DNA of 64,000 nt, taken from contig NC_071354.1 of the NCBI RefSeq assembly GCF_943734655.1, positions 59,127,544 through 59,191,543 of the forward strand, read 5' to 3'. The position numbers and the translations under genes are program-made. Shown in pieces: positions 24,722 to 36,400 of this stretch (the stretch's first letter is position 1; each line of letters starts with the position of its first letter). Source of the DNA: Sabethes cyaneus (taxonomy: Eukaryota; Arthropoda; Insecta; Diptera; Culicidae). The notes under the pieces are model-generated. The model was not told where the DNA came from, ran no database searches, and was given only the letters and a program-made list of their open reading frames with translations.

Positions 24722-25075
24722 AGGGGATTGTCCCCGGTTGTGAAATACCCACCATTTTTGACATGTTCATTCAATCAGCACTACCAAGTTACTACCAACG
24801 TTTCGTCTCATTGTACTCTAATTTTTAAGCAAACAACAATCAAAATACAACTTACAGAATGTTTTGTATGAAATACGTTCGAAAAAAACACCCGGAAAGT
24901 TTTTTGAATACTTTGGGATTGATTTTTTGTGTATCAATAGAATAGGAAAAAGGCAGCAGAATGCTTAAAACATCAGTTTTGTACCTCTATTTCATCAAAC
25001 AGACAAATTGGTCGGTCACTTTCATGGTCGACTCTTTTTAGTTTTAGTCCGTCGACATGATAATCGAATAAAACT
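24722..25075 (+). repeat. Dispersed repeat, copy 1 (GGGGATTGTCCCCGG family)
   Basis: It begins TAGGGGATTGTCCCCGGTT and matches 60,746-61,010 in the same orientation over at least 220 bp (shared ACCCACCATTTTTGAC, GAGCAAACAACAATCAAAAT, GTTCGAAAAAA). The end (CATGATAATCGA versus CATGATAGTCGA) also matches after a deletion in the second copy. The start contains the palindrome GGGGATTGTCCCC. Element class unknown. Confidence 0.65.
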
Positions 25076-25084
25076 GGCTTCAAA

Positions 25085-25510
25085 ATACGGTGGAATGTCA
25101 TAACCTCAAATTTCGCGATGATGATAACGAGTTAATTTTCCGGCACCAGCCAACAAAACTATCGAGCAAAGTTTGCAAACGGCGGGAAACTTCAACAGTT
25201 CGAACTGTTAGGTACAATTTTAAATCATCAGCGAATACTAACTTGCAGTCAGATGCTAACAACAGAGTGACGTCATTAAAAAACAGCATGAATAATAATG
25301 GCCCCGTGTTGCTTTCTTGTGGAACTCCAGAATTATTTGTAAATTGCGAAGATATACAAGTACCAAGCTTAACGCGTAAAACTCTACCACGTAGGTACGA
25401 GCTAAACCATTTGACGAATCGACAACAAGCTCCAAGTCGCAAAATTTTGCGCAAAAGTTTTCCATGATCAATACGATCGAAAGCAGCAATTATTCAATAC
25501 AGCTCGAGAA
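25085..25510 (-). pseudogene. Jockey/CR1-like LINE reverse transcriptase fragment
   Basis: The minus-strand frame 25454-25098 (118 codons) reads in order AFDRIDHGKLL (just upstream), FVKWFSSYLRGR, NNSGVPQESNTGPLLFMLFF and LVFADDLKLYL, then WCRKINSLSSS. These are the conserved RT blocks around the GVPQGS and FADD motifs of the Jockey/CR1 group. The Gln-Gly-Ser signature is altered to Gln-Glu-Ser. A stop lies just upstream of AFDRIDHG. It lacks endonuclease, C-terminus and 3' tail. Confidence 0.8.
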
Positions 25511-25854
25511 AAACGAAAAAGAAGAAGAAAAAATGGCTGAAAAAATAAAATTTTGTCTTCTTTTTTTTCTCTGGCTGTGTTTAGTTTACAAAGCTCAAAA
25601 GTTATAAAAGTCTTTGTCAAGCTATTACCAACAAAACAAAAAAAAAAGTTTGTTCCAATACGTTGTGTAGTTTCTGAGAAAAAGGTACATAAAGATTGAA
25701 AATCGTGGTTTTTCAAGAGCAGCGTTTCATTCCGTCGAGGTTGTTCCACGCCGCTCTGGAACGCTTATGTGTATGATCGCTTTTCACCCACTTCCCGTGG
25801 TCGAATCATTACAAAATTAGTATCACAATAAGCAGAAAAGACTACAGAATCAAA

Positions 25855-25965
25855 ATTTGAAATAAAAAAAAACTACAAAGTATACAACCCTAACGGTTGT
25901 ACGAATGGATGACGTAGGACTATATCAGATCATTAGATCAACATTGACTTGACATGTTTCAATAA
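25855..25965. repeat. Dispersed repeat, copy 1 (GTAGGACTATAT family)
   Basis: Contains GGTTGTACGAATGGATGACG and GTAGGACTATATCAGATCAT. The reverse complement of 48,113-48,230 carries the same order with a few differences (GGTTGTACGAAAGGATGTCG, GTAGGACTATATTTGATCAT). Element class unknown. Confidence 0.6.
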
Positions 25966-26015
25966 TCTTACTTTTACTCGCTGGTAACCTTTAAAAGGGC
26001 CATTGGTTACAAATA

Positions 26016-27783
26016 CAGTGGTATTCCGATTATATCTACACCTGGTTTAATCTACACCCGATTTTAGGTACCCCCGATTTTGTCTACCATTTTGACCCGG
26101 TTTTATCTACCTTTTTTTTAAATTGTTATTTTAACCGTGCGGAATGAAAATTTGGAAGATTTCATGAATTTATGCATGACAGAGAATATTTCTTTGCATT
26201 TTATAGTTTACTATATGGCATCTGTGGTATGTAATTATACACAGAATGGGTATAATAATGCTGAAGTCAAATACGCAAAGTAACCTCCATTTATTTTGTA
26301 ACGCATAATTTTAACATTTCACAATGATCCTTAGTGAGATTTTTCTATACCGTAACGGGCACACCTCGTCTCCGCTAGGAACTATGGTTATCACCTTTCT
26401 TTCCTTATAAATTCTCATCTTTTGAACCATTGAATCGACTTTAATGATTTTATTACGCTTTTCAGAATTTTAATAAGCTTTTCAGAAAAAAACAATAAGC
26501 TAACGTTCAAAGTTTTTTATGATTACAAAAACATTTTTGGTAGGAAACCCTTAAGATCACTTAAAACATTTAAAATATTAGTTATCTATTTTTTCAATAA
26601 TACATTCAATGGCAAGCTAGTTGTTTACATACGATATCAAGAAAAACAGATGTGACATTTTTAGTTTTTGAGATAGTCTTTTTTTTAAGAAATAAAGAAA
26701 CGAAAATGTAATGGACTCGCATGGCGTTTTATTTTAGAGACGCATTTCTTTGCCAAAAAACCCTTTTATTACTAGTAAAAACAAAAACCATGCGTCTCCA
26801 TTGTCCCAGCTAACATTTTCGTACGTATATCAAAGTGAAAAATGAGAAATATGTACCGATATATATATCTTGAAAACTCGCACTAGATGCACGAAACCAG
26901 CATATGACTACTATTTTGGATGCGATATACGTACTGCAAATTATTCGTAAATAAATCACATTCATAAGTATTTGTATACGATGAGATCCGACTCAACATG
27001 ATTTGTTCCATAATCCTATACAATTTTGTGTTGAAAATCGTATGTAATTCAGTCGTCACCATTTTGTACGATTGAATATAAACTAAGGTGCGATTTAATA
27101 AACTTTATGTACGATTTAGATTTTGTTTAAAAACACTTAAGATAATTTTCATATTTTGAAATACGATTTGTGGTTTGCTGGGGTATTCTCAACACTTTAT
27201 GAAAACTTAGAGTTTCTTTGATCTACACACCACGTAAACACAAAAAGTGAATGTTTTCAATGTTTTTGCGATAGTAAAAAAAGCTGGGCTTCAGTCCAAT
27301 ATTTTTTTTTTGAAAAGCTCATCAAAATACTTTCCATTTGGTATTAACATCATTCAAATCGGTTCAATAGATCAAAAGTTATGAATTTTTAAAGAAAGAA
27401 AGGTGGACAAAATGGTAACTTTTGGGACCACACTGACTCAGAAAAGAGAACCCTAAATGCCAAATAAAAATACGGTTCTAAAATTTTCTGCAAAGGAATA
27501 AGTACACAAAATTTGAATAAAATCGGATCCATTTTGAATTTCGATGTCTTTTTTCATAATATGCTGAGTTGACGTGCATTATGGCTAATGGTTGATATGA
27601 ACAAAATGAGCTCTATGCGCAAACTTACGCTGAAATAATACACTTCTTCAATGGTCAACACTAACAAAATTTTTCGTTCATTTCAATTATTTTGGAGCAA
27701 TTTATTTTTCCCCAAATTTGTCTACTTTCCAAATATATCTACCAAAATTTTTCGGATGGTTAGATAAAATCGGTAAACCACTG
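26016..27783. mobile_element. Non-autonomous Tc1/mariner/pogo-type element with TA target duplication
   Basis: TA flanks both sides (26,014-26,015 and 27,784-27,785). The left end is CAGTGGTATTCCGATTATA and the right end, minus strand, CAGTGGTTTACCGATTTTA. Just inside the left end a CCGATTTTRTCTACC-like motif recurs about five times (26,026-26,112), like subterminal binding sites. No transposase frame is visible. The right half matches 42,255-42,963 in inverted orientation, except for the nested insertion at 26,805-27,183. Confidence 0.78.
26805..27183. mobile_element. Nested MITE inside the TA element
   Basis: The ends are CCCAGCTAACATTTTC and, on the minus strand, CCCCAGCAAACCACAAATC. The uninterrupted relative at 42,255-42,963 has GAGAATACAATTAAGACG where this copy is interrupted, so 26,805-27,183 is an insertion. 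Only one or two shared bases (GT or T) are seen at the junctions, so the target duplication is short or eroded. The inside is AT-rich with many TACGAT-like motifs and no frame. Confidence 0.65.
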
Positions 27784-27964
27784 TAACATTAAAGCCGAAG
27801 CACGTGCATCGTAAATATGACGTGCCATTCGAATGTCCTTCTCTTTTGATATGAATGGCAACAGGCACGTGAGTTAACGGCGTCGATTCACTGTCTTTTG
27901 CTTCGAGAAGGTTTTACTAGTTTACTTTCACAGCTTTCCGCTTGTTCCATAGCAGAAAATATGG

Positions 27965-28365
27965 CACATACGCAAAAATATCTGTTTTATTTGTATGAGA
28001 GTCCTTATCCTCCTTCCACAGGAGTTCCACAGGGGTCGCAAACCATCCCCCTCCTGCCAAATTTGGATCCATTTGCTTGATTAGTTCTCGAGTTATGAGT
28101 AAATTTGTATTTCATTTGTATGGGAGCCCCTGCCCCCCTCTTAGAAGGGGAAGAGGTCTCAGTACACCATAGAAAATGAGGAGGAAATTTGTATATTATT
28201 TGAACGGCAGCACCCCCTTCTAAAGAGAGGAGGGGTCTCAATTCACCATAGAAAAAATTCTTGACTTCTGAAACCCCCACATGCCAAATTTGGTTTCATT
28301 TGCTTGTTTAGTTCTAGATTTATGAAGAAATTTGTATTTCATTTGTATGGGAGCCCCCCCTCTAA
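27965..28365 (-). mobile_element. Helitron-body fragment
   Basis: Plus-strand text has TTGATTAGTTCTCGAGTTATGA, TTTCATTTGTATGGGAGCCC and TCACCATAGAAAAAATTCTTG, recurring about every 145 bp, as in Helitron copies A and C. Neither the TC start nor the CTAG end is present. Orientation follows copy A. Confidence 0.7.
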
Positions 28366-31300
28366 TGCCGTCCATAAAATTGCTCTCTCGCTTCTCCATG
28401 AAATTGCTGATTATTTTATCTTTCCTACGACATACAAATTGTTCAATTTCGTTCAGTAGTTTAGTAGTTAGCAATTCAAAAAAGCAAAAAAGATTGCAAA
28501 TCAATTTAAAAGTTTTTGTCAACCAACTGTACGTACTGCAAGTTAAAGTAATTTGAACAATTCCTGCAAAATTTCAAGTCCTGGATTAATAAACCAAACA
28601 AGTAATGGTATTATAAAAACCAAAAACCTTTCAAAATTCATTAAACAATTGACAACTTTAGTTGAGTGACTGGAATTACCGGCGTTCACGGTATTACATA
28701 TTACAAATTATGATTTACTTGATTGTCTTAATTCAAGCCTGCCTTTGATCCGGAAATTCACATTGCATCATTAGCAAACTCATTTATTTAACATTATCAG
28801 CTTCATTTCAATCAAACGAACCAAAAAGCGAAAAAGGAAACACTGAAGCCAACACCTACCTGTAAGCCGTGGAACAAGGCAGGTCTGCCACAATTTCCGA
28901 CTTGCGAGCGCCTGACTTCATCTAATTTTCGTAGCCAGCACTTCACAATGCATAAATTATCCTTTCCATTATTTACATTTGAGCTCTGCCTGCACTCATC
29001 CGACAGCGACCTGCCAACCAGCCAGCCAGTCAGCCAGCCAGCCAGTGGAATTTCAGCACAACCGCAAAACACTTACATCACAAGAGAATATAGTATACGC
29101 TTTAATTTCGCACTCTTCCGTGAGCATTTCCCACCCGCCACCGGCATAGCAGCATAATGAAACAAAAAAAACTTGTACAACCTTTCCTCCCACCAACCAA
29201 CGTTGTTGCTGCTGTTATTGCTGCTGCTGACCCAAATCAACTCCAGTGAAAAGTTGGTTCGCAAACCACAAAACGATGCAATGTAGTAAATTTCACCTGC
29301 TTTTTTCCTCCTGACAGTAGCTTCCACCTTCAGACGGTTTATCAGCACTCTTTAATTCTTATTCGTGATTTAATTCCCGTTCGACCGACCGGCAAAACGA
29401 GCCCTCGACCAAAGCGAGGAATGTTCGATTAGTAGCCTACCGAGGGAAGGATGTTCCTTTCATTCAGTTGATTTAGGATATTGCCTTGGAGGCCTCCTAC
29501 TTTTCTCACGCGATAAGAATATTTGGGATTGCACTCTATCGAAAGTTTTTTCCGTTGCGGAAATTCGAGCTGGCGTAATGCCTTTTGTCTATCCGTACAT
29601 CCGTGTGCCGGTATCGAAACCTTTTAAGCAGAAATAGTTCTACGCTGCGACCGTGCAACAGTGTAAACACCAATAAATTTCCGCTTCAATTCACTCCCGA
29701 TCGGCTGCGTCATCTGGCTTTTACGCTCGAGACCCCGATTCACAGCTGTGTCCGTCCATCTGGTTCATCGCACTGCAGTACGGATGAAACACTGCAGCAT
29801 TTCCTGTTCCGTTTCCGCGAATTGAAATACGCTGACCGATGGTTTCGGGTACTAATCTAAACTAATGGGCCGAAATAAAAGTGCCCCGGCCTGGAAAGGG
29901 ACACATCGTATAATTCACACGAACACACACACACACATACACACACGCCGCGCGCGACGGTCCGGAAAATGTGAGTTGCACAGGTCTACACACCAGCGTA
30001 CGTGTGAGAGTAAAATTGGGAAATACAAAACCCATACACCTCCTTCCCGGCTCGCGAGGAGGTTTTCGCAATCCTTTTTGAGCCACGAGACTAGAATTTC
30101 ATCGAATTCTCGTTTTTCATCCGACTAAATTGCAGTGCATTTTTTTCCTTAATAACCTTGTCGAATTATGATGAAGGCTACAGTGCCCTGGTCTTAACAT
30201 TGCAGCGCTGAAGGAAAGTGTTCCGGAACTAACTATTCAATAAATTCCATTCCGACGTTCCCGGTTTAACAAAAACACTAGAAACTAAATGTGAAACTCT
30301 CGCTCTCGATGTACCATGGTTGCCTGTCCTCGATTTTCCTTCGACTGCATCACGAACGGGTGGAAACACACCCGGAAAATTTTTCACTTCTCCATAGTTC
30401 CACGGTGCTGAAGGGCTGGTACCGAGAAAAAACGAGCAAGTTATGGTTGGTACAGCTAAACTTTTTCAGTCAATTTATTTCCCGCAGTTCTTGTGATAGC
30501 AATTGTTCGCAACCCGTGAGAAATTCCGATCCTATCACCTCAGATCCTGGGAAAATCATAAACTTCAGTTTTTCCACGATTTCAATTCTCAATCGACTGT
30601 GTGTACACACAAATATGGGGCAGACGAATTTTTCCGCCCCAATCGGAAAACCGGCACGGTAACTAGGATCCCGCTGCAAACGCGTCTGAACTCGAACTCG
30701 GTCGGCTTTTAACTGAGGAAGCCAACTGGCCAACTGCCGTGCTGTCTAGCAGTCGAGACGAAAGAGATTGTGTTTCGTGTTCCTGCTGTTGCTGCTTCCT
30801 AGTTTTTCCTACTTGCTGCTTCCGCTGGTGAAAAGTGGATATTTTCTTCCCACCACAGAGCATAGCGCAGAGCCGAATCAAGGCACCGACCGACGAGCGT
30901 GCAGATTCTCACCTTGTTGCTTTGAGAAACGGCTCCTAGCCAACGAGAACAGAGAGAATGAGCACGTGCTGATCGGCGCCCACCCACGGAAAGCTTTCCG
31001 CTCGAAATGAGTGTGCTGAAGGATAACTCTATACGGAAGCGAAATCGTCGATGATTGGCAAGTTCCTGCTGCTGCTTAGGAAAATTAATGGCTAGACAAC
31101 GTAGCCTTTAAATTTAATGACAATCGTTTACTACAAATTTAAATCATGTTTGTAAATAAGTGCCAATTAGAAACTTTTTTAAAGGCTTTTAAAAAAAACT
31201 TTTCTTTGATTGACGGTTTTGAATCAAAACATTTACCCGCACTCACTGCAAGAAAAAGAGAACTCAATTTAAAACATCGAGCTCATTGCATCCATCATCG

Positions 31301-32177
31301 TGCACTTAAGCAAAACAATATCAGAGTAACACACGCACTGTCCAAATCTTGCTTCCGAGTACAATTTTACCAATTCACCGGTGGGCTCCACCGAGCTGAG
31401 CGACCCGGAAGGTACCGGTCGGTGAGTTACTTCCTAACCGGTCACCGCGTATGCGCGGGGTTCCGGAAGCCCACTTACCCGAAGGCTCTGAGAATTGAGC
31501 TTTCACATTTCACGGTGAGAGCAAATCCTTGGATCCATCTGCGTTTCTCTTGCAGTTGAACCACGTTAGGTTCGCCCTTCTCTTTCTCCCGCTCTTCAGC
31601 GGAAATCGGCAAACCTATCTAAACAGAGAACTTTTTTCGAACCCCAAGAGCGTGATGGGATTCCCCCGTCAGAATGGTTTGCTCCCGAAATGCAAAGCGG
31701 CCGCGTTCGCCGGAGAATGGAATGGAATGCGATGCATTTTCCCCGAGACCGGCATGTGCATATTGTTGATGCTTCTGATGTTTGTTGCATCAGCTATCAC
31801 TGACTGGGCTCCTGTTTGTGAGCACATTCGTCAAATCCGGCACACGGAGGAGGATGTTCGGTCGATCGGTGAGCATTTGCTCGCCGGCAGCTGCTATGGC
31901 CGGAGAGATTTCGTATTCCGTTCGGTTGTTGGTGTGGTGGAAGAGAACGGAATTTTGGATGTTTTAAAGAAGATGTACCGAGACCGAGGCTAGCACCGTA
32001 ATTCGATACATTTATTCAAGGTCTTTTTTGGAAGATCTGCATCAATTTCATTTTGTTTTTATTTTAGCTTAATCTCGAGTACTTTAGTTGTTAGAAATTT
32101 TCGACTCAATAAATCTACCAACTGAATCAAAACTGAAACAATTGTTAATAAAGTGGTTTTCTCCAAAGTAAAATATA
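28366..32177. other. Unique-looking non-coding DNA, GC-richer core 28.8-31.5 kb
   Basis: No transposon family is recognised. Several frames of 60-154 codons overlap in sense and antisense. The longest (31,529-31,993 plus, 154 codons) has a hydrophobic run (MCILLMLLMFVASAIT) but no motif I recognise. A short (CA)n tract is at 29,924-29,946 and a CAGCCAGCCAGT-type repeat at 29,020-29,045. This is among the best candidates in the window for host regulatory or exonic sequence, but nothing shows transcription. Confidence 0.35.
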
Positions 32178-32428
32178 CAGTACGGGACAAAATAAAGTAC
32201 GCACTTACCACATCTTGAAACTTTCATGCTTTTCTCATTATTAATAGTAGATAACTATTCACAGTGATCGAACAAAAATTAGCTTTATAGATGTATTTTC
32301 AGAAAATGTTTTATACAGAGGCTTTATACTCCAGAGGTTTGTCGATATATTTTTGAGCAAATTTAAGACGTTTGATCCTATACAAATTAATATTACTTAA
32401 AAACCAATATTGAATATGGCCATATGGG

Positions 32429-32512
32429 GTAGAACCATCGTTTCAAAAAATATTAATATATATGTATAACCGCATTTCAAGGTCAAGACTAAAAAAACTT
32501 GAGATTAGTCTA
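32429..32512 (+). repeat. 83-84-bp direct repeat, left copy
   Basis: Begins GTAGAACCATCGTTTC and ends GAGATTAGTCTA. It matches 33,338-33,420 with about three differences. The two copies bound the 825-bp block inside the TA element. Confidence 0.9.
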
Positions 32513-32609
32513 TTACATAGGAACGGGGCCTTCCCTCGAAAATCCGCGCCGAGAAACGCGGCTAACACAAGCTGACAGACGAACAACGTCACGTGCAGTA
32601 CCTTGCAAG

Positions 32610-32901
32610 CAGGGATGCCACATATAATTCTGTGTTTTTTGTTGGAAAAATCTGACAATCTGTACGGCGAGGAAAAATATCTGTGCAAAAATCTGTCCAA
32701 TGCAAAACAATGAGAGCGAAAGAGATAGAGAGTCATTTTGCTGACTATTTCCGTCTCTTTCACTCTCATGTAAAAGCTCAAAAATCTGTTTAATCTGTGT
32801 AATTTGGCGAAAATCTATATTCTATGCATACAGATTCTGTACAGGCGATTTCTTTCAAATATCTGTTAAACACAGAATAACCTGTGCATGTGGCAACCCT
32901 G
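32610..32901. mobile_element. 292-bp hAT-type MITE with palindromic 8-bp target duplication
   Basis: CTTGCAAG stands immediately outside both ends (32,602-32,609 and 32,902-32,909). The ends are CAGGGATGCCACATA and, on the minus strand, CAGGGTTGCCACATG. Further in, both arms repeat CTGTG- and ATCTGT-like motifs. An 8-bp duplication with CAGGG-starting ends is typical of hAT elements. No coding capacity. The perfect target duplication suggests a fairly recent insertion. Confidence 0.88.
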
Positions 32902-33072
32902 CTTGCAAGTCATAAGGGCCGGCATAGTGTCGTCGTCCTGAAAGTAAACAGTAGTTAGATTAAAACTTCTCGCTCGGTGGTAATCTGCAATTGATGTAGG
33001 AAGCGGCACAATATGTGTCGATAACCCAACCTAACGCGTCGCTATCGTTGAGAAGTGGATTTTGCGGTCTCC

Positions 33073-33215
33073 TTTTGTCCAGCGCCTCTATGATTCAAAG
33101 GTACAAGTACCAGCGAACCACATGCCCTGGCGGGTGTTGTGGGTTCGAATCCGGTTGTAATCTCAGATTACAGCTTGGTTCGACTCATGCACCTTCCAGT
33201 ATTGGACAAAAGGTA
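33073..33215 (+). repeat. tRNA-like SINE-type segment
   Basis: Contains GTGGGTTCGAATCCGGTTG, a good pol III B-box match. It is bounded by the 11-bp inverted pair CCTTTTGTCCA (33,073-33,083) and TGGACAAAAGG. I see no complete cloverleaf, so it is called tRNA-derived rather than a tRNA gene. Confidence 0.4.
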
Positions 33216-33337
33216 GGAGTCAAAATGACTACTTGTCAAGCATAGCTACCAATACTCCCCCCCCCCTCTTCCTTTCCGCTCTTCCCCACCTTCACCAAAA
33301 AATTTTCATTTCTTTCCCTACCGTCCCTTCATCAATT

Positions 33338-33420
33338 GTAGAACCATCGTTTCAAAAAATATTAATATATATGTATGACCACATTTCAAGGTCAAGACTA
33401 AAAAACTTGAGATTAGTCTA
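33338..33420 (+). repeat. 83-84-bp direct repeat, right copy
   Basis: Second copy of the segment at 32,429-32,512, same orientation, starting GTAGAACCATCGTTTC. Followed directly by the right terminal region of the TA element. Confidence 0.9.
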
Positions 33421-33489
33421 ATAAAAAAGATACCACGTGTTATATAGTATCAGAGTGGGTGCGTACTTTATATTGTCCAGTACTGTAGA

Positions 33490-33860
33490 ACTACTTATGA
33501 ACAGCATGGCTTTTACAAAGGCCGCATAACTGCAAAAACCTCTATTCGACTTTATTAACTTCCCGCTAATGTAATGGATAATGGAAACTACGAAGCCTTG
33601 TATACCGACTTTAATAATACCGGCTTTTGATCCATTGATCTATTGAAATACCAATGCTTCTCTTCAAATTGCAAAAAGTGGGTATACATCAAGAACTTCT
33701 AAGTTAAATTGAATCATATGTTACAAACTACCAGCAAATAATTAAAATTAAAGAAAGGACATCTATTCCCCTTCAAGTCACTTCTGGAGCCCCTCAAGGG
33801 TCACATCTAGGACCGCTATTATATAATGAATATAATGAACCATTCTCAGCATGCATTCGC
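33490..33860 (+). pseudogene. Jockey-group LINE reverse transcriptase relic
   Basis: The translation runs EQHGFYKGRITAKTS (the EQHGF-x-GRS-T block), then MDNGNYEALYTDFNNTGF (position of the first catalytic Asp), then after frameshifts SGAPQGSHLGPLLY. The order and spacing fit the RT domain of Jockey-type LINEs. The remainder, including YADD, is gone. Confidence 0.7.
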
Positions 33861-34139
33861 GCATTCTCAACTGTTAAAGAGTATTACGAGTTTGGCGAAC
33901 CAAGTAAACGTTTTGTCTTTCTGTTATACACTCAAATATTTCTAATAGTTTATAAATAGTCCCTCAGTTGCACCATTCTTGAGTTTTCGAAAAAAAACAA
34001 ACCGTGTAAAAAAGACTTGAGTGTATGACAATATAGTATAAAGGTATAGGAATCACTTGGAAAACTAAAAATGGAATAAAGGCCCAGCTGGACGAATGAC
34101 GTATACCATTCGACTCAGTTTCGATAACTGATCATTTTC

Positions 34140-35639
<1,500 letters not shown>

Positions 35640-35640
<1 letters not shown>

Positions 35641-36100
35641 GAGCGTTTGTTGATATATACCGGGTCGATAAATAGAATAACAAGATTTAGGAAATTCTAA
35701 CAGCACTGGGAGCACTGATAACGTGCTCTGCCAATATATATGCATTTTTAAGGCACAAAACAATGCATGCATCGAACGGTAGCCGTTTATCCAACCATCT
35801 TTGAGCCATTTTTGGTTTCCCCTTAATGCGGCGGATGTGAGATAATTTCCCATTTGAACGTTTCCGAGTAGGTTCTAGTAGGTTTGGTCACGAGAATCCG
35901 AGCGTTGTCATGCTGCGTGATCACTTGTTCGTACCTCTATTTGCGTTGTATCCGTTTTTCGCGCATTACTTGGCTCAATCGCATCAATTGAATTCGATAC
36001 CGTTCCGCACGGTCTCGTTCGGATCGGACCCGCTTCTTGAATATTTGATCAAGCAGACGACGTATAATCATGACCGGGCAGTCCTCATGAATTTTTCGTT
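35640..36100 (-). pseudogene. mariner transposase relic (minus strand)
   Basis: Read on the minus strand, the order is LMRLSQVMREKR, then VITQHDNARILVTKP (catalytic HDNAR block), then YSETFKWEIISHPPH. This matches the mariner stretch running from HDNARPH through the ETLKWEVLPHPPYSPDLAPSD-type region, but the SPDLAPSDYH segment with the third Asp has been lost or scrambled. Stops and frameshifts are frequent. No terminal repeats found. Confidence 0.7.
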
Positions 36101-36400
36101 TATGAAATACGACTCATGGGAAATTAGAGTGTCTTTCTACAAAATCGAAAACTCGGAGCATCACGAAAAGTTGACTCGTTTGAGCGCTAATAACGATTAA
36201 CGATTTCCTGATCGATTTTAAATGTTGTTACACTAAGCGTTCGGGAAGATTTCTCAGCATTTACTGCAATTTTTGGTATCGTGCAAATGATAAATTATCC
36301 AATGTCGCTATATCCTATTTTTGTTATTTTAAGTCATTTGATAAAAAGTTTTACTAACACAGACATCATCTTGACCATTGCCAATGCAGCTGCAAACAAG

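Larger units (their letters stand above)
32178..33485. mobile_element. Tc1/mariner-type non-autonomous element with TA target duplication
   Basis: TA flanks at 32,176-32,177 and 33,486-33,487. The left end is CAGTACGGGACAAAATAAAG and the right end, minus strand, CAGTACTGGACAATATAAAG, both continuing into GTACGCAC: about 28 bp of inverted repeat with few mismatches. No transposase frame. The interior is mostly one 825-bp block (32,513-33,337) between two 83-84-bp direct repeats, containing a hAT-type MITE and a tRNA-like segment. Confidence 0.78.
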
